From JAFAXD01 sp035472475 (lineage in GTDB: Bacteria; Pseudomonadota; Alphaproteobacteria; Rhizobiales; Xanthobacteraceae): a DNA stretch of 64,000 nt. Positions 15,907 to 23,889 of this stretch are shown piece after piece. The position numbers and the translations under genes are program-made. The first letter of the stretch is position 1, and every line of letters starts with the position of its first letter. The notes below the pieces were generated by a model that did no database searches, was not told the origin of the DNA, and saw only the letters and a list, made by a program, of their open reading frames with translations. The stretch lies in assembly GCA_035472475.1 (NCBI GenBank), contig DATIPA010000248.1, positions 1 to 64,000 of the forward strand, read 5' to 3'.

Positions 15907-16815
15907 TCAAAGGCGCGGGCGGGTCGAATGGTCGCCGAAGTGCAGCGCTGTCGTCCAGTCGCCGTAGGCAATCAGGTTTGATTCGGTCCGGCCCCAGCGG
16001 GTGATGGCCCGGCGGACGATCCGCGGCAGCGGCCCGGTTTGCAAACGCATCCAGTCGACCCTGAAAGCGAGACTGTAGATCGCCCAGATCACAGCCAGGG
16101 TCAGTAGGACCGCGAAAATCACGTCGCTCGCGAAGTGTCCGCCGAATGCGATCCGCAGGGTGGCAATCGCAACCGTGAAAATACCAGCCGCGCTGAGCGC
16201 GACCACCCGCGCGGCACCGGGGACAAGCAGTGCGGGCGCAACCGACCACGTCGCGCCCGATGTCTCGCCGGACACGAACGAGCAGTTCTGGTCGCACCCA
16301 CCACGCGGATCCCACCAGGGCACGAACGGCAACGCGCCTCCGAACTCCACCACCGCACCCGGGCGCGGGCGTGCCCAGTGCTCCTTGAGCACCCCGTTGA
16401 CCAGGAGGCCCGGGCCCAGCGCCAGCGTCAGGGCGAGGAACACCACAGAGCGCGCCGGAACCGGAAACACCGGCAGCGGCAGCACGAGCCGTGCGATGAC
16501 CATGGCCGCGACAAGCACGGCAAAAGCCGTGAAAATCCACATGCTCTTGCTGCGTAGCCACAGCGCGACCGGGTCGGATGCGGCCGGAAAGCTGCGGGTA
16601 GCATCGTCGAAGAACAGCGAGGTCAGGCGCAAGTCGAGGCGCGGATCGATTGCGAATATGATCCCGGCGACGGCGGCGAGCAACACGAGCAGCAGTCCCA
16701 GGTCGCGCACCCCGCCTGTTCGAAGGCGGCGCACATAACGCGTCACTACGCCGGTGATACCGACGCGATCGACGGAGGTATGTGGGCGAACGATTCTCAT
16801 CGTTAGGTCAGCCAC
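15907..16815 (-). CDS. PAP2-family membrane phosphatase
   Basis: A 302-residue polytopic protein with the three PAP2 phosphatase motifs: KEHWARPRP, CSFVSGETSG (SGE in place of the usual PSGH) and RIAFGGHFASDV with the catalytic histidine and its aspartate. It should remove phosphate from a lipid phosphate or lipid-A-type substrate at the periplasmic face, like PgpB or LpxE/F relatives. The glutamate for histidine change in motif 2 is found in some lipid-A-phosphatase-like members as I recall them. A GTG at 16815 starts the frame; the ATG five codons later (16800), with GGGTGG upstream, is equally likely. Confidence 0.9.
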   Translation of the reverse strand: MADLTMRIVRPHTSVDRVGITGVVTRYVRRLRTGGVRDLGLLLVLLAAVAGIIFAIDPRLDLRLTSLFFDDATRSFPAASDPVALWLRSKSMWIFTAFAVLVAAMVIARLVLPLPVFPVPARSVVFLALTLALGPGLLVNGVLKEHWARPRPGAVVEFGGALPFVPWWDPRGGCDQNCSFVSGETSGATWSVAPALLVPGAARVVALSAAGIFTVAIATLRIAFGGHFASDVIFAVLLTLAVIWAIYSLAFRVDWMRLQTGPLPRIVRRAITRWGRTESNLIAYGDWTTALHFGDHSTRPRL

Positions 16816-16898
16816 CCTGCTTCAAACCACGCGCCACCGCATTAGGCTCCGCGTAGCTGGGTGGGGCTCCCGAGCATATTGCAAACGGAGCTGTCGAG

Positions 16899-17096
16899 AT
16901 GGAGTTGCGTACCAAGGACACCCGCAAGTTTATTCCGAGGCCCGTCAACACCTGCGCACAGTGCGGCGACACGATCTTCATGCCGGAATGGTCTGAGCAT
17001 GTCGACGACTGCCGAATTCGTCACCTCTGGGCCTGCCAAGCTTGCGGCTACGCTTTCGAAACGACGGTCCGCTTTGCGCCGCTGACCGCGAATTGA
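16899..17096 (+). CDS. Small zinc-ribbon-like protein
   Basis: A 65-residue protein with two CxxC knuckles: NTCAQCGDTIFMPEWSEH and WACQACGYAFETTVRF, with an extra cysteine in DDCRIRHLW. It should bind one zinc ion. A GGAG sits eight bases before the ATG. Small proteins of this kind are common and uncharacterised in Bradyrhizobium relatives. It stands alone, divergent from the PAP2 gene. Confidence 0.78.
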   Translation: MELRTKDTRKFIPRPVNTCAQCGDTIFMPEWSEHVDDCRIRHLWACQACGYAFETTVRFAPLTAN

Positions 17097-17165
17097 CGGC
17101 GCTCGCAAGCAAGGTCGCTGCCGGCATGTCGCCCCGCGCGCCCGCGGGCGATGAAGGAGTTTTTG

Positions 17166-17378
17166 TCACGAAGCCTTGGCTTGCGGCGGCGCGCCCATCT
17201 CGCTGAAAAGGACGCCACCCTTGGCCTTGTCGTGCTTGGCGGTCTCAACGACCGTCACGACGACGGCTTCGGCGGGCACGCCGTAGTTCTTCACCAGCGC
17301 GTTGGTGATATCCCGCACCAGACCGCGTTTCTGATCGACCGAGCGCCCCTCGATCGCATACACAACGACTTCCGGCAT
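17166..17378 (-). CDS. 4-oxalocrotonate tautomerase family protein
   Basis: A 70-residue tautomerase-superfamily protein: MPEVVVYAIEGRSVDQKRGL places the catalytic proline directly after the initiator methionine, and GLVRDITNALVKNYGVPAEA follows. The family keto-enol tautomerises unsaturated keto acids and acts as a hexamer or trimer. The ATG at 17378 with GGAGGA upstream fixes the start, which matters because Pro must become the N terminus. The pathway is unknown; the aromatic gene set at 30-34 kb is distant. Confidence 0.9.
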   Translation of the reverse strand: MPEVVVYAIEGRSVDQKRGLVRDITNALVKNYGVPAEAVVVTVVETAKHDKAKGGVLFSEMGAPPQAKAS

Positions 17379-17499
17379 CGCGTCCTCCACTATAAGCGCC
17401 GCAAACAGGGATCGAATTGCCAAAACACCGATATCAAGGATCACCAGCGGCGAAAAGGCGCCTAAGCGCCGGGCGTTGATCCCAGCAATCGGATGACCG

Positions 17500-18156
17500 C
17501 TACAGCGCCTCGCGCTTTTGCGGTTGTGGGTCGGGAGGCGCCGGCTGCGGCCGCTCAAACAGCCTTCCGCCGGCGGAGATCAGCCGTCCCGGCAGCTCGA
17601 TCACGAAGTTGGCCGTGTCGCCAGTCAGGTTGGCGGCCTTGCCAGACAGATTGGACACCGTGGAGAACACCATCGCGCCGAAACTGCGCGGCTCTTCCGG
17701 CGGAGCGACTGCCGCATTCGCGGCCGTCGGATCGAGCGTTGCCGGCTCGTTGGCGCTGTCGGGCCGGCTGCGCGGCAGCGCCACCGCCGCGACCGTGGCC
17801 GGCTTCGGCTTCGCCGCGTCCTTACCAGCAGCGTGGTCCTTCGAATCCTTGGCAGCGACCGTCTCCTTGGCCGCCGTATCCTTGGGCGCCGCTTCCTGGG
17901 GCACGATGCGCTCGCGCTCGCCCAGTGACGGGTCCGGATGGACCTCAGCCAGCGCCTCGCCGTGTTCCCGGCGCGACCGTAGGATTTCCCGAGTCAGGTT
18001 GCGCCCTTCGCCAACCGTCGGCGTGGCGTTATCGACGTCCGTAGCCGTCCGGTCGGGCGCGCGGCCGACATGGGTCAACGCGATGCCGCTGCCGACCGCG
18101 ATCAGGCCGGCGACGAATGCGACGATGAGCTTTTGGAGCTTGATCCCCACTCGCAT
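17500..18156 (-). CDS. Membrane-anchored Ala/Pro/Lys-rich protein
   Basis: A 218-residue protein with an N-terminal membrane anchor (KLIVAFVAGLIAVGSGIALT). Next is a long low-complexity middle rich in Ala, Lys, Asp and Pro (about 85-160), then a more ordered C-terminal part (FGAMVFSTVSNLSGKAANLT, ELPGRLISAGGRLFERPQ). The layout suggests a periplasmic protein tethered to the inner membrane. No family is recognised. The neighbouring gene at 18285-18800 has a comparable anchor plus low-complexity layout on the same strand. Confidence 0.72.
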   Translation of the reverse strand: MRVGIKLQKLIVAFVAGLIAVGSGIALTHVGRAPDRTATDVDNATPTVGEGRNLTREILRSRREHGEALAEVHPDPSLGERERIVPQEAAPKDTAAKETVAAKDSKDHAAGKDAAKPKPATVAAVALPRSRPDSANEPATLDPTAANAAVAPPEEPRSFGAMVFSTVSNLSGKAANLTGDTANFVIELPGRLISAGGRLFERPQPAPPDPQPQKREAL

Positions 18157-18284
18157 GGCACCACCCCTAACCAGGGTACGCTCATGCCAGCCATTTTCGG
18201 CAAATTCGTGCCCTCGACATGACTTTCACGCGAATGCGTGGCCGGACCCGTCCGGGCGCGACGGGTCACCTGCTGATGAACAAG

Positions 18285-18800
18285 CTAGTTGGCGTTGTAG
18301 CCGTAGCCGAAGCCCCCGCCGCTATAACGGCGGCTTGATCCGCGGTTGCCGCCCCCAAACGGGTTGAAATTACCCGCGAACGACTGGAACGGAGAATCAT
18401 ACCGGCGGGATTTCTTGGCCGTCTGACGATGGGCGGATCGGGACGCCGTCCGCTTGACGTTGGCCTTGGCATTTGCCGGGGCCGCGGATGCGGTCTCGGA
18501 CGGCTGCACGGCCGCTGTTGCGGCATCCGTGGGCGCCTGGGCTGATTCGGCGGGCGCTGCCAGGAACAACGCCTGCGGGGGGGATGAAACCTGCGATGCG
18601 CTCGCTACCGCCGGTACGGGCGGCGAGGCGTCAGGCGCCGGCGGCGCGGCGGGTGACCGGACCAGCGCAAACACGCAAACGGCTCCGGCCGCGAAGGCGG
18701 CTACGGCCCGCCACCACGTATGCTTGGGGGGCATATAGACGTAAGCTGAACTAGGCGCTTGCCTTTTGAAGGGCGAAAACAGACGGCGGGTGATCGACAC
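18285..18800 (-). CDS. Membrane-anchored Pro/Ala-rich protein with Gly/Tyr tail
   Basis: A 171-residue protein with a basic N-terminal cytoplasmic end, a membrane helix (WWRAVAAFAAGAVCVFALVR, about 29-48), a Pro/Ala-rich spacer, a Lys/Arg/Ser-rich stretch (KRTASRSAHRQTAKKSRRYD) and a Gly/Tyr-rich tail (GGNRGSSRRYSGGGFGYGYN). It is likely tethered to the inner membrane with its body in the periplasm. The function is unknown. The ATG is preceded by GGAGGA (CAAGGAGGATTGCGTG). Confidence 0.72.
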   Translation of the reverse strand: MSITRRLFSPFKRQAPSSAYVYMPPKHTWWRAVAAFAAGAVCVFALVRSPAAPPAPDASPPVPAVASASQVSSPPQALFLAAPAESAQAPTDAATAAVQPSETASAAPANAKANVKRTASRSAHRQTAKKSRRYDSPFQSFAGNFNPFGGGNRGSSRRYSGGGFGYGYNAN

Positions 18801-18882
18801 GCAATCCTCCTTGCACCCCCACCTCCGTCTGGTCGGACGCCCCGATTGACACTGCCGTTCCCCTTACCACCCGGCACGCACT

Positions 18883-19416
18883 TCACTTTTCGACGAAATC
18901 GGCGCAGCGCTGAATTTGATCGCTGGCGCCCCAAGGCATAATGGGCACCGAAGAGGTTGAGTTCTTCGGCGACCCTTCAATCAGTTTATCAGAATACACC
19001 ATATAGACCAGAACATTTCGCTTGCTGTCGCAGCCACGCACAATTTGCATTTTCTTGAAAAACAGCGAGCGCCGCTGGCGAAACATGTCTTCGCCCTGGG
19101 CAAACTTCTGCTTGAAGCGGATTGGCCCGATCTGGCGGCAGGCCAGCGAGATATCGGAGACTTCCTCGGCAACGCCGAGCCAGCCTTTGAGCCCCCCGCG
19201 CTCAGGCACGGTGAAATGGCAGGCGACACCATCGACCTCCGGGTCGTCGACACCGTAGGTCGCCAGCTTATCGTTGGGCGTCAACCACTTGAACACGGTC
19301 GAGCGCTTGAAAATGAGGTCGGGCTCATCGGCCGCTAGGCCTGTCGACGCCAGCCCAAGGAGCACCGCAACACCGACCGCAACCGTACCAACACGCCGCT
19401 TCTGCCCGGCAGCCAT
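18883..19416 (-). CDS. creA: CreA family exported protein
   Basis: A 177-residue protein with a signal peptide (about residues 1-28, ending STGLAAD). The mature CreA-like domain contains DLIFKRSTVFKWLTPNDKLA, YGVDDPEVDGVACHFTVPER, SLACRQIGPIRFKQKFAQGE and MVYSDKLIEGSPKNSTSSVP. CreA is a widespread periplasmic protein of unknown activity. Cysteines in VACHFT, LACRQIG, RGCDSK and QRCADF are spaced for disulfides. The gene is single, followed by two anchored-protein genes on the same strand. Confidence 0.93.
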   Translation of the reverse strand: MAAGQKRRVGTVAVGVAVLLGLASTGLAADEPDLIFKRSTVFKWLTPNDKLATYGVDDPEVDGVACHFTVPERGGLKGWLGVAEEVSDISLACRQIGPIRFKQKFAQGEDMFRQRRSLFFKKMQIVRGCDSKRNVLVYMVYSDKLIEGSPKNSTSSVPIMPWGASDQIQRCADFVEK

Positions 19417-19484
19417 CGCTCCGCTCCCAGATTGACCGGACCTATCTAGGGATTAACCACGTCGGCGGAAGATGCGCGAAGGGC

Positions 19485-19970
19485 TTAACCTTTGTGGATC
19501 GGATCAATCCAGGCGACGTGTTCAGGACGTTCGGCCGGCGTGATGTCGAGATTAACCACAACTGCCTCGTTGTCCGAACGCACCAGCACGCATTCCAGGA
19601 TCTCATCGGGTGATGCGTTGATCTCCTGATGCGGCACATACGGCGGCACGAAGATGAAATCGCCGGGTCCAGCTTCCGCGACGAATTCGAGCTGTTCGCC
19701 CCACCGCATGCGCGCCCGCCCGCGCACCACATAGATCACGCTCTCGAGCGCACCATGATGGTGGGCGCCGGTCTTTGCATTGGGATGGATGTTGACCGTG
19801 CCGGCCCAGATTTTCTGCGCCCCTACCCGTGCCGCGTTGATCGCAGCCTTGCGGTCCATGCCCGGTGTCTGCGGCGTATTGGGATCGAGCGCGTGCCCGG
19901 GAATCACCCGCACACCATCGAATTTCCATTTCGGCGCACGTTGGGGATCGTGGTGTTCGGGTTCGGACAT
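19485..19970 (-). CDS. Cupin-domain protein
   Basis: A 161-residue single-domain cupin. Motif 1 has metal-binding residues in HPNAKTGAHHHGALESVIYV and motif 2 in GDFIFVPPYVPHQEIN. It should bind a divalent metal; dioxygenase, isomerase or ligand-binding roles are all possible. The ATG at 19970 is chosen because the sequence before it (GTG at 19997) is short and unconserved-looking, though no strong ribosome site is visible. It follows the DoxX gene on the same strand with a 38-base gap. Confidence 0.85.
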   Translation of the reverse strand: MSEPEHHDPQRAPKWKFDGVRVIPGHALDPNTPQTPGMDRKAAINAARVGAQKIWAGTVNIHPNAKTGAHHHGALESVIYVVRGRARMRWGEQLEFVAEAGPGDFIFVPPYVPHQEINASPDEILECVLVRSDNEAVVVNLDITPAERPEHVAWIDPIHKG

Positions 19971-20008
19971 TGCAGGATCAGCCCGGCTGCAGATCACCCA
20001 TTAAACAT

Positions 20009-20482
20009 TCAGGCATGAGTTTCGTGGGCGTAGTCCTCTTCGATCTCTTCCACCTCGCCCGGTACCCATGGTCCGATGACGAACAGCACCAGAAGCCCGC
20101 CGATGATGGCGATATTCTTCAATAGTGCGACGCCCCCGGGGCCGCGCAGGAGGTCATTAAAGCTCGTGTAGTCGAAGAAGTAGGCGGTGGAGGCGGCCAC
20201 ATAAAGCGCGAGTACGAGTGCCGCGAAGCGCGAAGCCACGTTGAAGATGATAAAGCAAGCCAAGACGATTTGGATGATCGCCAGCACAATGGCCACCAGT
20301 TGCGGGGTCGGCATTCCCGACATGGTCGAGACCTTCTCGACGTAGGGCCCCAGAAACGGCGGCACCCAGAGCCCGCCTTCAACCAGTTGCGCCGTTGCCG
20401 GGAGGTCAAGCAGCTTTCGCAGGCCGGATAGCAGGAACATTGCTACAAACAAAATCCGGCCGATCAGATAGATGACGTGCAT
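20009..20482 (-). CDS. DoxX family membrane protein
   Basis: A 157-residue inner-membrane protein with four hydrophobic segments and DoxX-like features: an N-terminal helix (YLIGRILFVAMFLLSGLRKL), QLVAIVLAIIQIVLACFIIF, a third helix with YVAASTAYFF, and KNIAIIGGLLVLFVIGPW before an acidic tail (EVEEIEEDYAHETHA). DoxX proteins are linked to thiol or quinone redox chemistry in the membrane. The ATG at 20482 has GGAAGGGG upstream. Confidence 0.88.
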   Translation of the reverse strand: MHVIYLIGRILFVAMFLLSGLRKLLDLPATAQLVEGGLWVPPFLGPYVEKVSTMSGMPTPQLVAIVLAIIQIVLACFIIFNVASRFAALVLALYVAASTAYFFDYTSFNDLLRGPGGVALLKNIAIIGGLLVLFVIGPWVPGEVEEIEEDYAHETHA

Positions 20483-20631
20483 GGCCAACCCCTTCCAAAC
20501 GAAGCCACGATCGCCCGCCCCCCGGCAGGCGGCCGCAGTGTACCCGGATCGCGGTTGAGCGCAATTCGCGTAATGGCTGGCTCGCGCCGCCTGTTCCGGC
20601 CCAGCGTCGGGCGCAAAGACGCAATACGCGT

Positions 20632-21582
20632 CTACTGCGGGGTCGGTATTTGTACGAATTCCTTGAGCTGGGCGGGCGTCAGCGGATCGGCGATGAACTT
20701 GAGCTTGACCGCATCGGCAACGATCTGATCGAGGCCCACGACCCGCTCAGGCGCCATCGTGTCTTTCGGGATGAACTCGCGCACTTGCTGCACGACCGCC
20801 GCAGGAAGCCCCGAATACTCGCCGTAGAGCTTGAGCGCGGCGGGATCGGAATACATCCAGTCGACGGTTTCCAGATATCCCCGCATGAAGCGCGCGAGCG
20901 CTTCGCGGCGTTGATCCAGCACCGACAGGTTGGTGAGGTTGACGCGGACCGTGCGTTCCTTGAGCGCGGCCACCTCGGTCCCGCGCGCAACGATCCGGAT
21001 CTTGCCGTCGGCGAGCGCGTCGAGCCCGAACGGCGCGGCCGCCCAACCAACATCGACCTGGCCGGTCATGGTCTGGGTGAACGTGGCCTGCATGCCGCCG
21101 AGCGCCACCGGCTTGGCGTCGAGCTTGTACTGTTTCAACAATTCAAGCAGTGCCGCATTGCTCGAGGAGCCGGCTTGCGAGAAGCCGATGGTCCTGCCGT
21201 TGAGATCTTCGATCTTGTGGATCGGCGAAGCGGGCAACACGTACCAGTACAGGTCAGGTGAGCCGATCATTTCACTGCCGATCACGCGGATCGGTGCTCC
21301 CTTGGCGAACGCGCCGATCGCGGCCGAGACGCCGGCACCTGTTCCGATGTCCATGCTGCGAGAGACAACCGCTTGAATCGATTCCGGCCCGCCCTGCGTG
21401 TAGAGAATCTCGAGTGTCAGCCCGTGCTTCTTGAAGATGCTGGCGCGTTGACCAAGATCCGGGACGGCCGTGTCCCAAGCACCGCGTTGCGGTACCGCGA
21501 TTTTGAGCAGCTCCTGCGCCGATGCAGCGTTGCTCAACGCGAGCGCGGCGAGCAGGCCAAATCCCAGTCTGAAGCCGTGCAT
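20632..21582 (-). CDS. ABC transporter solute-binding protein (SsuA/THI5-like)
   Basis: A 316-residue periplasmic binding protein with a signal peptide (MHGFRLGFGLLAALALSNAA, cleavage after SAQ). The type 2 periplasmic-binding fold shows QRASIFKKHGLTLEILYTQG, VSRSMDIGTGAGVSAAIGAF and LNGRTIGFSQAGSSSNAALL, typical of the nitrate/sulfonate/taurine/thiamine-precursor group. No ABC permease or ATPase gene lies within 10 kb on either side, so it is an orphan or its transporter is elsewhere. The ATG at 21582 is chosen at the signal peptide; GGGGAACGAAAG precedes it. Confidence 0.88.
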   Translation of the reverse strand: MHGFRLGFGLLAALALSNAASAQELLKIAVPQRGAWDTAVPDLGQRASIFKKHGLTLEILYTQGGPESIQAVVSRSMDIGTGAGVSAAIGAFAKGAPIRVIGSEMIGSPDLYWYVLPASPIHKIEDLNGRTIGFSQAGSSSNAALLELLKQYKLDAKPVALGGMQATFTQTMTGQVDVGWAAAPFGLDALADGKIRIVARGTEVAALKERTVRVNLTNLSVLDQRREALARFMRGYLETVDWMYSDPAALKLYGEYSGLPAAVVQQVREFIPKDTMAPERVVGLDQIVADAVKLKFIADPLTPAQLKEFVQIPTPQ

Positions 21583-22005
21583 GTCTTTCGTTCCCCAAGC
21601 GAGCGACAAGGCGCTGAGGGTGATGAGAACCGATCAGTCAGGGCACGTCCAGCCGTCGAAGCGAACGGCCGACGGGCTTTTGGCAGGCACCAGTGTGGTG
21701 GATTCGAAGTTCCTACAACGTCGGTCGCACGCTCGCGTTGGAACATCAAATCCAAAAACCACACTAGAATCATAAATTTGCCAGTGTCCCTTTGATTCCG
21801 AAGTTCGCATCAGAGGGTGCGGCAAGTTCTTGCGAACTTCGAAATCGGGCCACTAGGAATTAAAATCTAGGGGATTTTGGCGAGCGTGCTCGGCCAAAAT
21901 CGGCCATTGTTCGGTGTCTTAGCCATAGTCGCCGCTGTTGCTGGCATGCTGATCCCACTTGCACTAGTTTGCCCGCAAGGGTGAGCGAGTTCGGAGGTCC
22001 TTCAT
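21583..22005. other. Divergent intergenic region with a composite repeat
   Basis: About 420 bases between the solute-binding protein (minus) and the deacetylase (plus). Most of it is the composite CTAG-bounded repeat at 21690-21856, annotated separately. Nothing else coding is supported. The promoter of the deacetylase should lie between 21857 and 22005, where AT-richer sequence (GGAATTAAAATCTAGGGGA) is seen. Confidence 0.55.
21690..21856. repeat. Composite two-unit palindromic repeat, copy 1
   Basis: Two stem-loop units joined by a short AT-rich spacer. Unit 1 (21690-21767) has arms AGTGTGGT/ACCACACT and inner arms GATTCGAAGTTCC (21701-21713) and GGAACATCAAATC (21740-21752). The spacer is AATCATAAATTTG. 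Unit 2 (21780-21856) has 16-bp arms GATTCCGAAGTTCGCA (21794-21809) and TGCGAACTTCGAAATC (21831-21846) with one mismatch. Unit edges read CTAG or CCAG. The same unit-spacer-unit structure recurs at 60922-61085. Confidence 0.88.
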
Positions 22006-23274
22006 ATGCGTGTAATCGTCGCCTGCACCATCGTGGTGCTATCGGTCCTGGCCGCGATTGCGCTGGCCCGCACAAACGTGCTTGCACCGCCGACGTCGTC
22101 ATCCGCCAGCGCGTCCGCAGCACGCGCAAGTGCGCCGCCGCCCGTCAAGCCCGCAGTCGTGCGGGCGCCGACTGAACCGGTCGGCACGGTCGCAACGGAC
22201 GCTTCGCCCACGCCGGTGCTTGCGCCGGCCGCAGCTTCCGCTGGGCCGTCTGCTGCAGACAATGCGCCGGACCGCATCGTGCCGGCCGGCGTGCAAGTCG
22301 CGGAGAATACGACCTCATTCGCCGCCTCGACCGTGGCCCCGACCCAGGTTGCTCAGGCAGCGGCTCCTCAGGCAGCTGCGCCGTCAACGGTCCCACCGAC
22401 GGCTGCCGCTCCTCCGGCTGCCGCTCCTCCAACTGCCGCTCCTGCGGCTGCCGCTCCGGCTCCAGCGCCGGCTGCCCAAACGGTGTCTTGTCCCGGCAAT
22501 CCGAATGCGCTCGGCGTCGCCCGCACGGTGCAGATCGACACCACCGGCGGTCCCGGATTTGGGTTCGAGCACTTCAAAACCCACGACTTCCTTAAACCGG
22601 GCGAAGTCGTGCTGACCTTCGACGACGGCCCGTGGCAGAACAACACCCCAATGGTGCTGGCCGCGTTGGCGCGCCACTGCACCAAGGCGACATTCTTCCC
22701 GATTGGCAAGCACGCGACCTACTATCCGGAAATTCTCCGCCAGGTCGCGGCCGCCGGCCACACGATCGGCTCGCACACGTGGTCGCACGCCGACCTGTCC
22801 AAGGAGAAAAATCCGGAGGACGCCAAGGCCGAAATCGAAAAGGGCATCAGCGCGGTGCACTGGGCCCTCGAAGGCGCCCCGCTGGCGCCGTTCTTCCGCT
22901 TCCCGGCCCTAAAGCACCCGCCCGAAATGGTGACCTATCTCGGCGAACGCAACATTGCGATCATCTCCACGGATATGGACTCGTTCGACTTCAAGATGCG
23001 CAAGCCCGAGCAGGTCATCAAATCGGTCATGGACAAGCTGAAAAAGCACGGCAAGGGCATCGTGCTCATGCACGACTTTCAGCATGCGACCGCCGAGGGT
23101 ATCGGCACGCTGCTCGATCAGCTCAAGCTCAACGGCTACAAGATCGTCCACATGACCGCCAAGAGCCAGCTGCAAACATTGCCGCAATACGATGAAATGA
23201 TGGTGAAGGAGCAGAAGCTGCCGACGGTTAGCACGCGACCGACGTCGGACGTGGTGAAGACCATCAACGAATAA
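22006..23274 (+). CDS. NodB-like polysaccharide deacetylase
   Basis: A 422-residue exported protein. It has an N-terminal signal or anchor (residues 1-21), a long Ala/Pro/Val/Thr-rich low-complexity linker (about 22-155), then a NodB-homology domain with GEVVLTFDDGPW (metal-binding Asp pair), a second motif in GSHTWSHADLS (two His), PFFRFPAL, and DMDSFDF before the C-terminal HDFQHATAEG. It should hydrolyse N- or O-acetyl groups of a cell-surface glycan or peptidoglycan in the periplasm. Repeats of AAP and TAAP units in the linker suggest a wall-spanning tether. The ATG follows AGTTCGGAGG. A hairpin lies just after the stop. Confidence 0.92.
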   Translation: MRVIVACTIVVLSVLAAIALARTNVLAPPTSSSASASAARASAPPPVKPAVVRAPTEPVGTVATDASPTPVLAPAAASAGPSAADNAPDRIVPAGVQVAENTTSFAASTVAPTQVAQAAAPQAAAPSTVPPTAAAPPAAAPPTAAPAAAAPAPAPAAQTVSCPGNPNALGVARTVQIDTTGGPGFGFEHFKTHDFLKPGEVVLTFDDGPWQNNTPMVLAALARHCTKATFFPIGKHATYYPEILRQVAAAGHTIGSHTWSHADLSKEKNPEDAKAEIEKGISAVHWALEGAPLAPFFRFPALKHPPEMVTYLGERNIAIISTDMDSFDFKMRKPEQVIKSVMDKLKKHGKGIVLMHDFQHATAEGIGTLLDQLKLNGYKIVHMTAKSQLQTLPQYDEMMVKEQKLPTVSTRPTSDVVKTINE

Positions 23275-23287
23275 AAATTTGCGGCGA

Positions 23288-23313
23288 GGCTTGCTGGGTT
23301 TCACCAGCAAGCC
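23288..23313 (+). terminator. Hairpin after the deacetylase gene
   Basis: A perfect 10-bp stem, GGCTTGCTGG (23288-23297) and CCAGCAAGCC (23304-23313), with loop GTTTCA starts 13 bases after the deacetylase stop. No clear T-run follows (CCTTCAGC), so it may be a weak terminator or an RNA-stabilising stem shielding the upstream transcript from the small gene downstream. Confidence 0.55.
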
Positions 23314-23331
23314 CCTTCAGCGGGGCGGATC

Positions 23332-23493
23332 ATGTCTCTTCTGGTGAACGTGCTGATCACGTTCGTGGTCGTTATCCTGATCCTCTATCTGGTCAATCTG
23401 CTGCCCCTCGATGGGCGCGCCAAGCAGATTGTGCGCGTCATCGTCATCGTCATCGGCATCATCTACCTGCTGAGATACCTGCTCCCGATCTGA
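23332..23493 (+). CDS. Small two-helix membrane protein (Thivi_2564-like)
   Basis: A 53-residue protein, almost entirely hydrophobic. Helix 1 begins SLLVNVLITFVVVILILYLV, then the charged turn NLLPLDGRAKQIV, then helix 2 VRVIVIVIGIIYLLRYLLPI. The layout resembles the Thivi_2564 family of small membrane proteins as I recall it; the role is unknown. The ATG at 23332 has GGGGCGG six bases upstream. It follows the deacetylase gene and its hairpin on the same strand. Confidence 0.75.
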   Translation: MSLLVNVLITFVVVILILYLVNLLPLDGRAKQIVRVIVIVIGIIYLLRYLLPI

Positions 23494-23514
23494 CGGTCTG
23501 ATATATTCGCGCGC

Positions 23515-23889
23515 ATGCTTCCTGGTCGAGATCGCAAGCCCTCCTACGACAAGACCCCGGCCGCCGCGCTCGACTATGAGCTTGCCCAGGAGATGGCGGC
23601 CGCACTCGGCCGGCTCGGACGCCGGCTTGAGCACGCCTTGCAGGCGCTGGAGCAATTTGATGCTGCCAACGTGGCCGATCCCGACAAGCGTCGGCGGGAG
23701 CGATCAGCCTTGTTGGCCGAGGCTGGCGACGCGCTCTGGCTGTTCGTGGTGCAACGCGAGGCCTGCGGGTTACGCGATGCGCGCCAGCTCATGCGCGACT
23801 ACAGGGTCCCGCCCGAGGTGCAATACCGGATGGGAATATCAGCGAGCCGTGGGCCGGGCGTCACCAAAGGCGCGCCGACGACCCGCTGA
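23515..23889 (+). CDS. DUF6665-like small helical protein
   Basis: A 124-residue soluble helical protein. The core DYELAQEMAAALGRLGRRLE, HALQALEQFDAANVADPDKR and LLAEAGDALWLFVVQREACG reads as two or three long helices; the tail holds a conserved-looking RDARQLMRDYRVPPEVQYRM. It fits the DUF6665 family of Hyphomicrobiales as I recall it (function unknown). The ATG at 23515 lies 21 bases after the small membrane protein, so the two may be co-transcribed. Confidence 0.72.
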   Translation: MLPGRDRKPSYDKTPAAALDYELAQEMAAALGRLGRRLEHALQALEQFDAANVADPDKRRRERSALLAEAGDALWLFVVQREACGLRDARQLMRDYRVPPEVQYRMGISASRGPGVTKGAPTTR

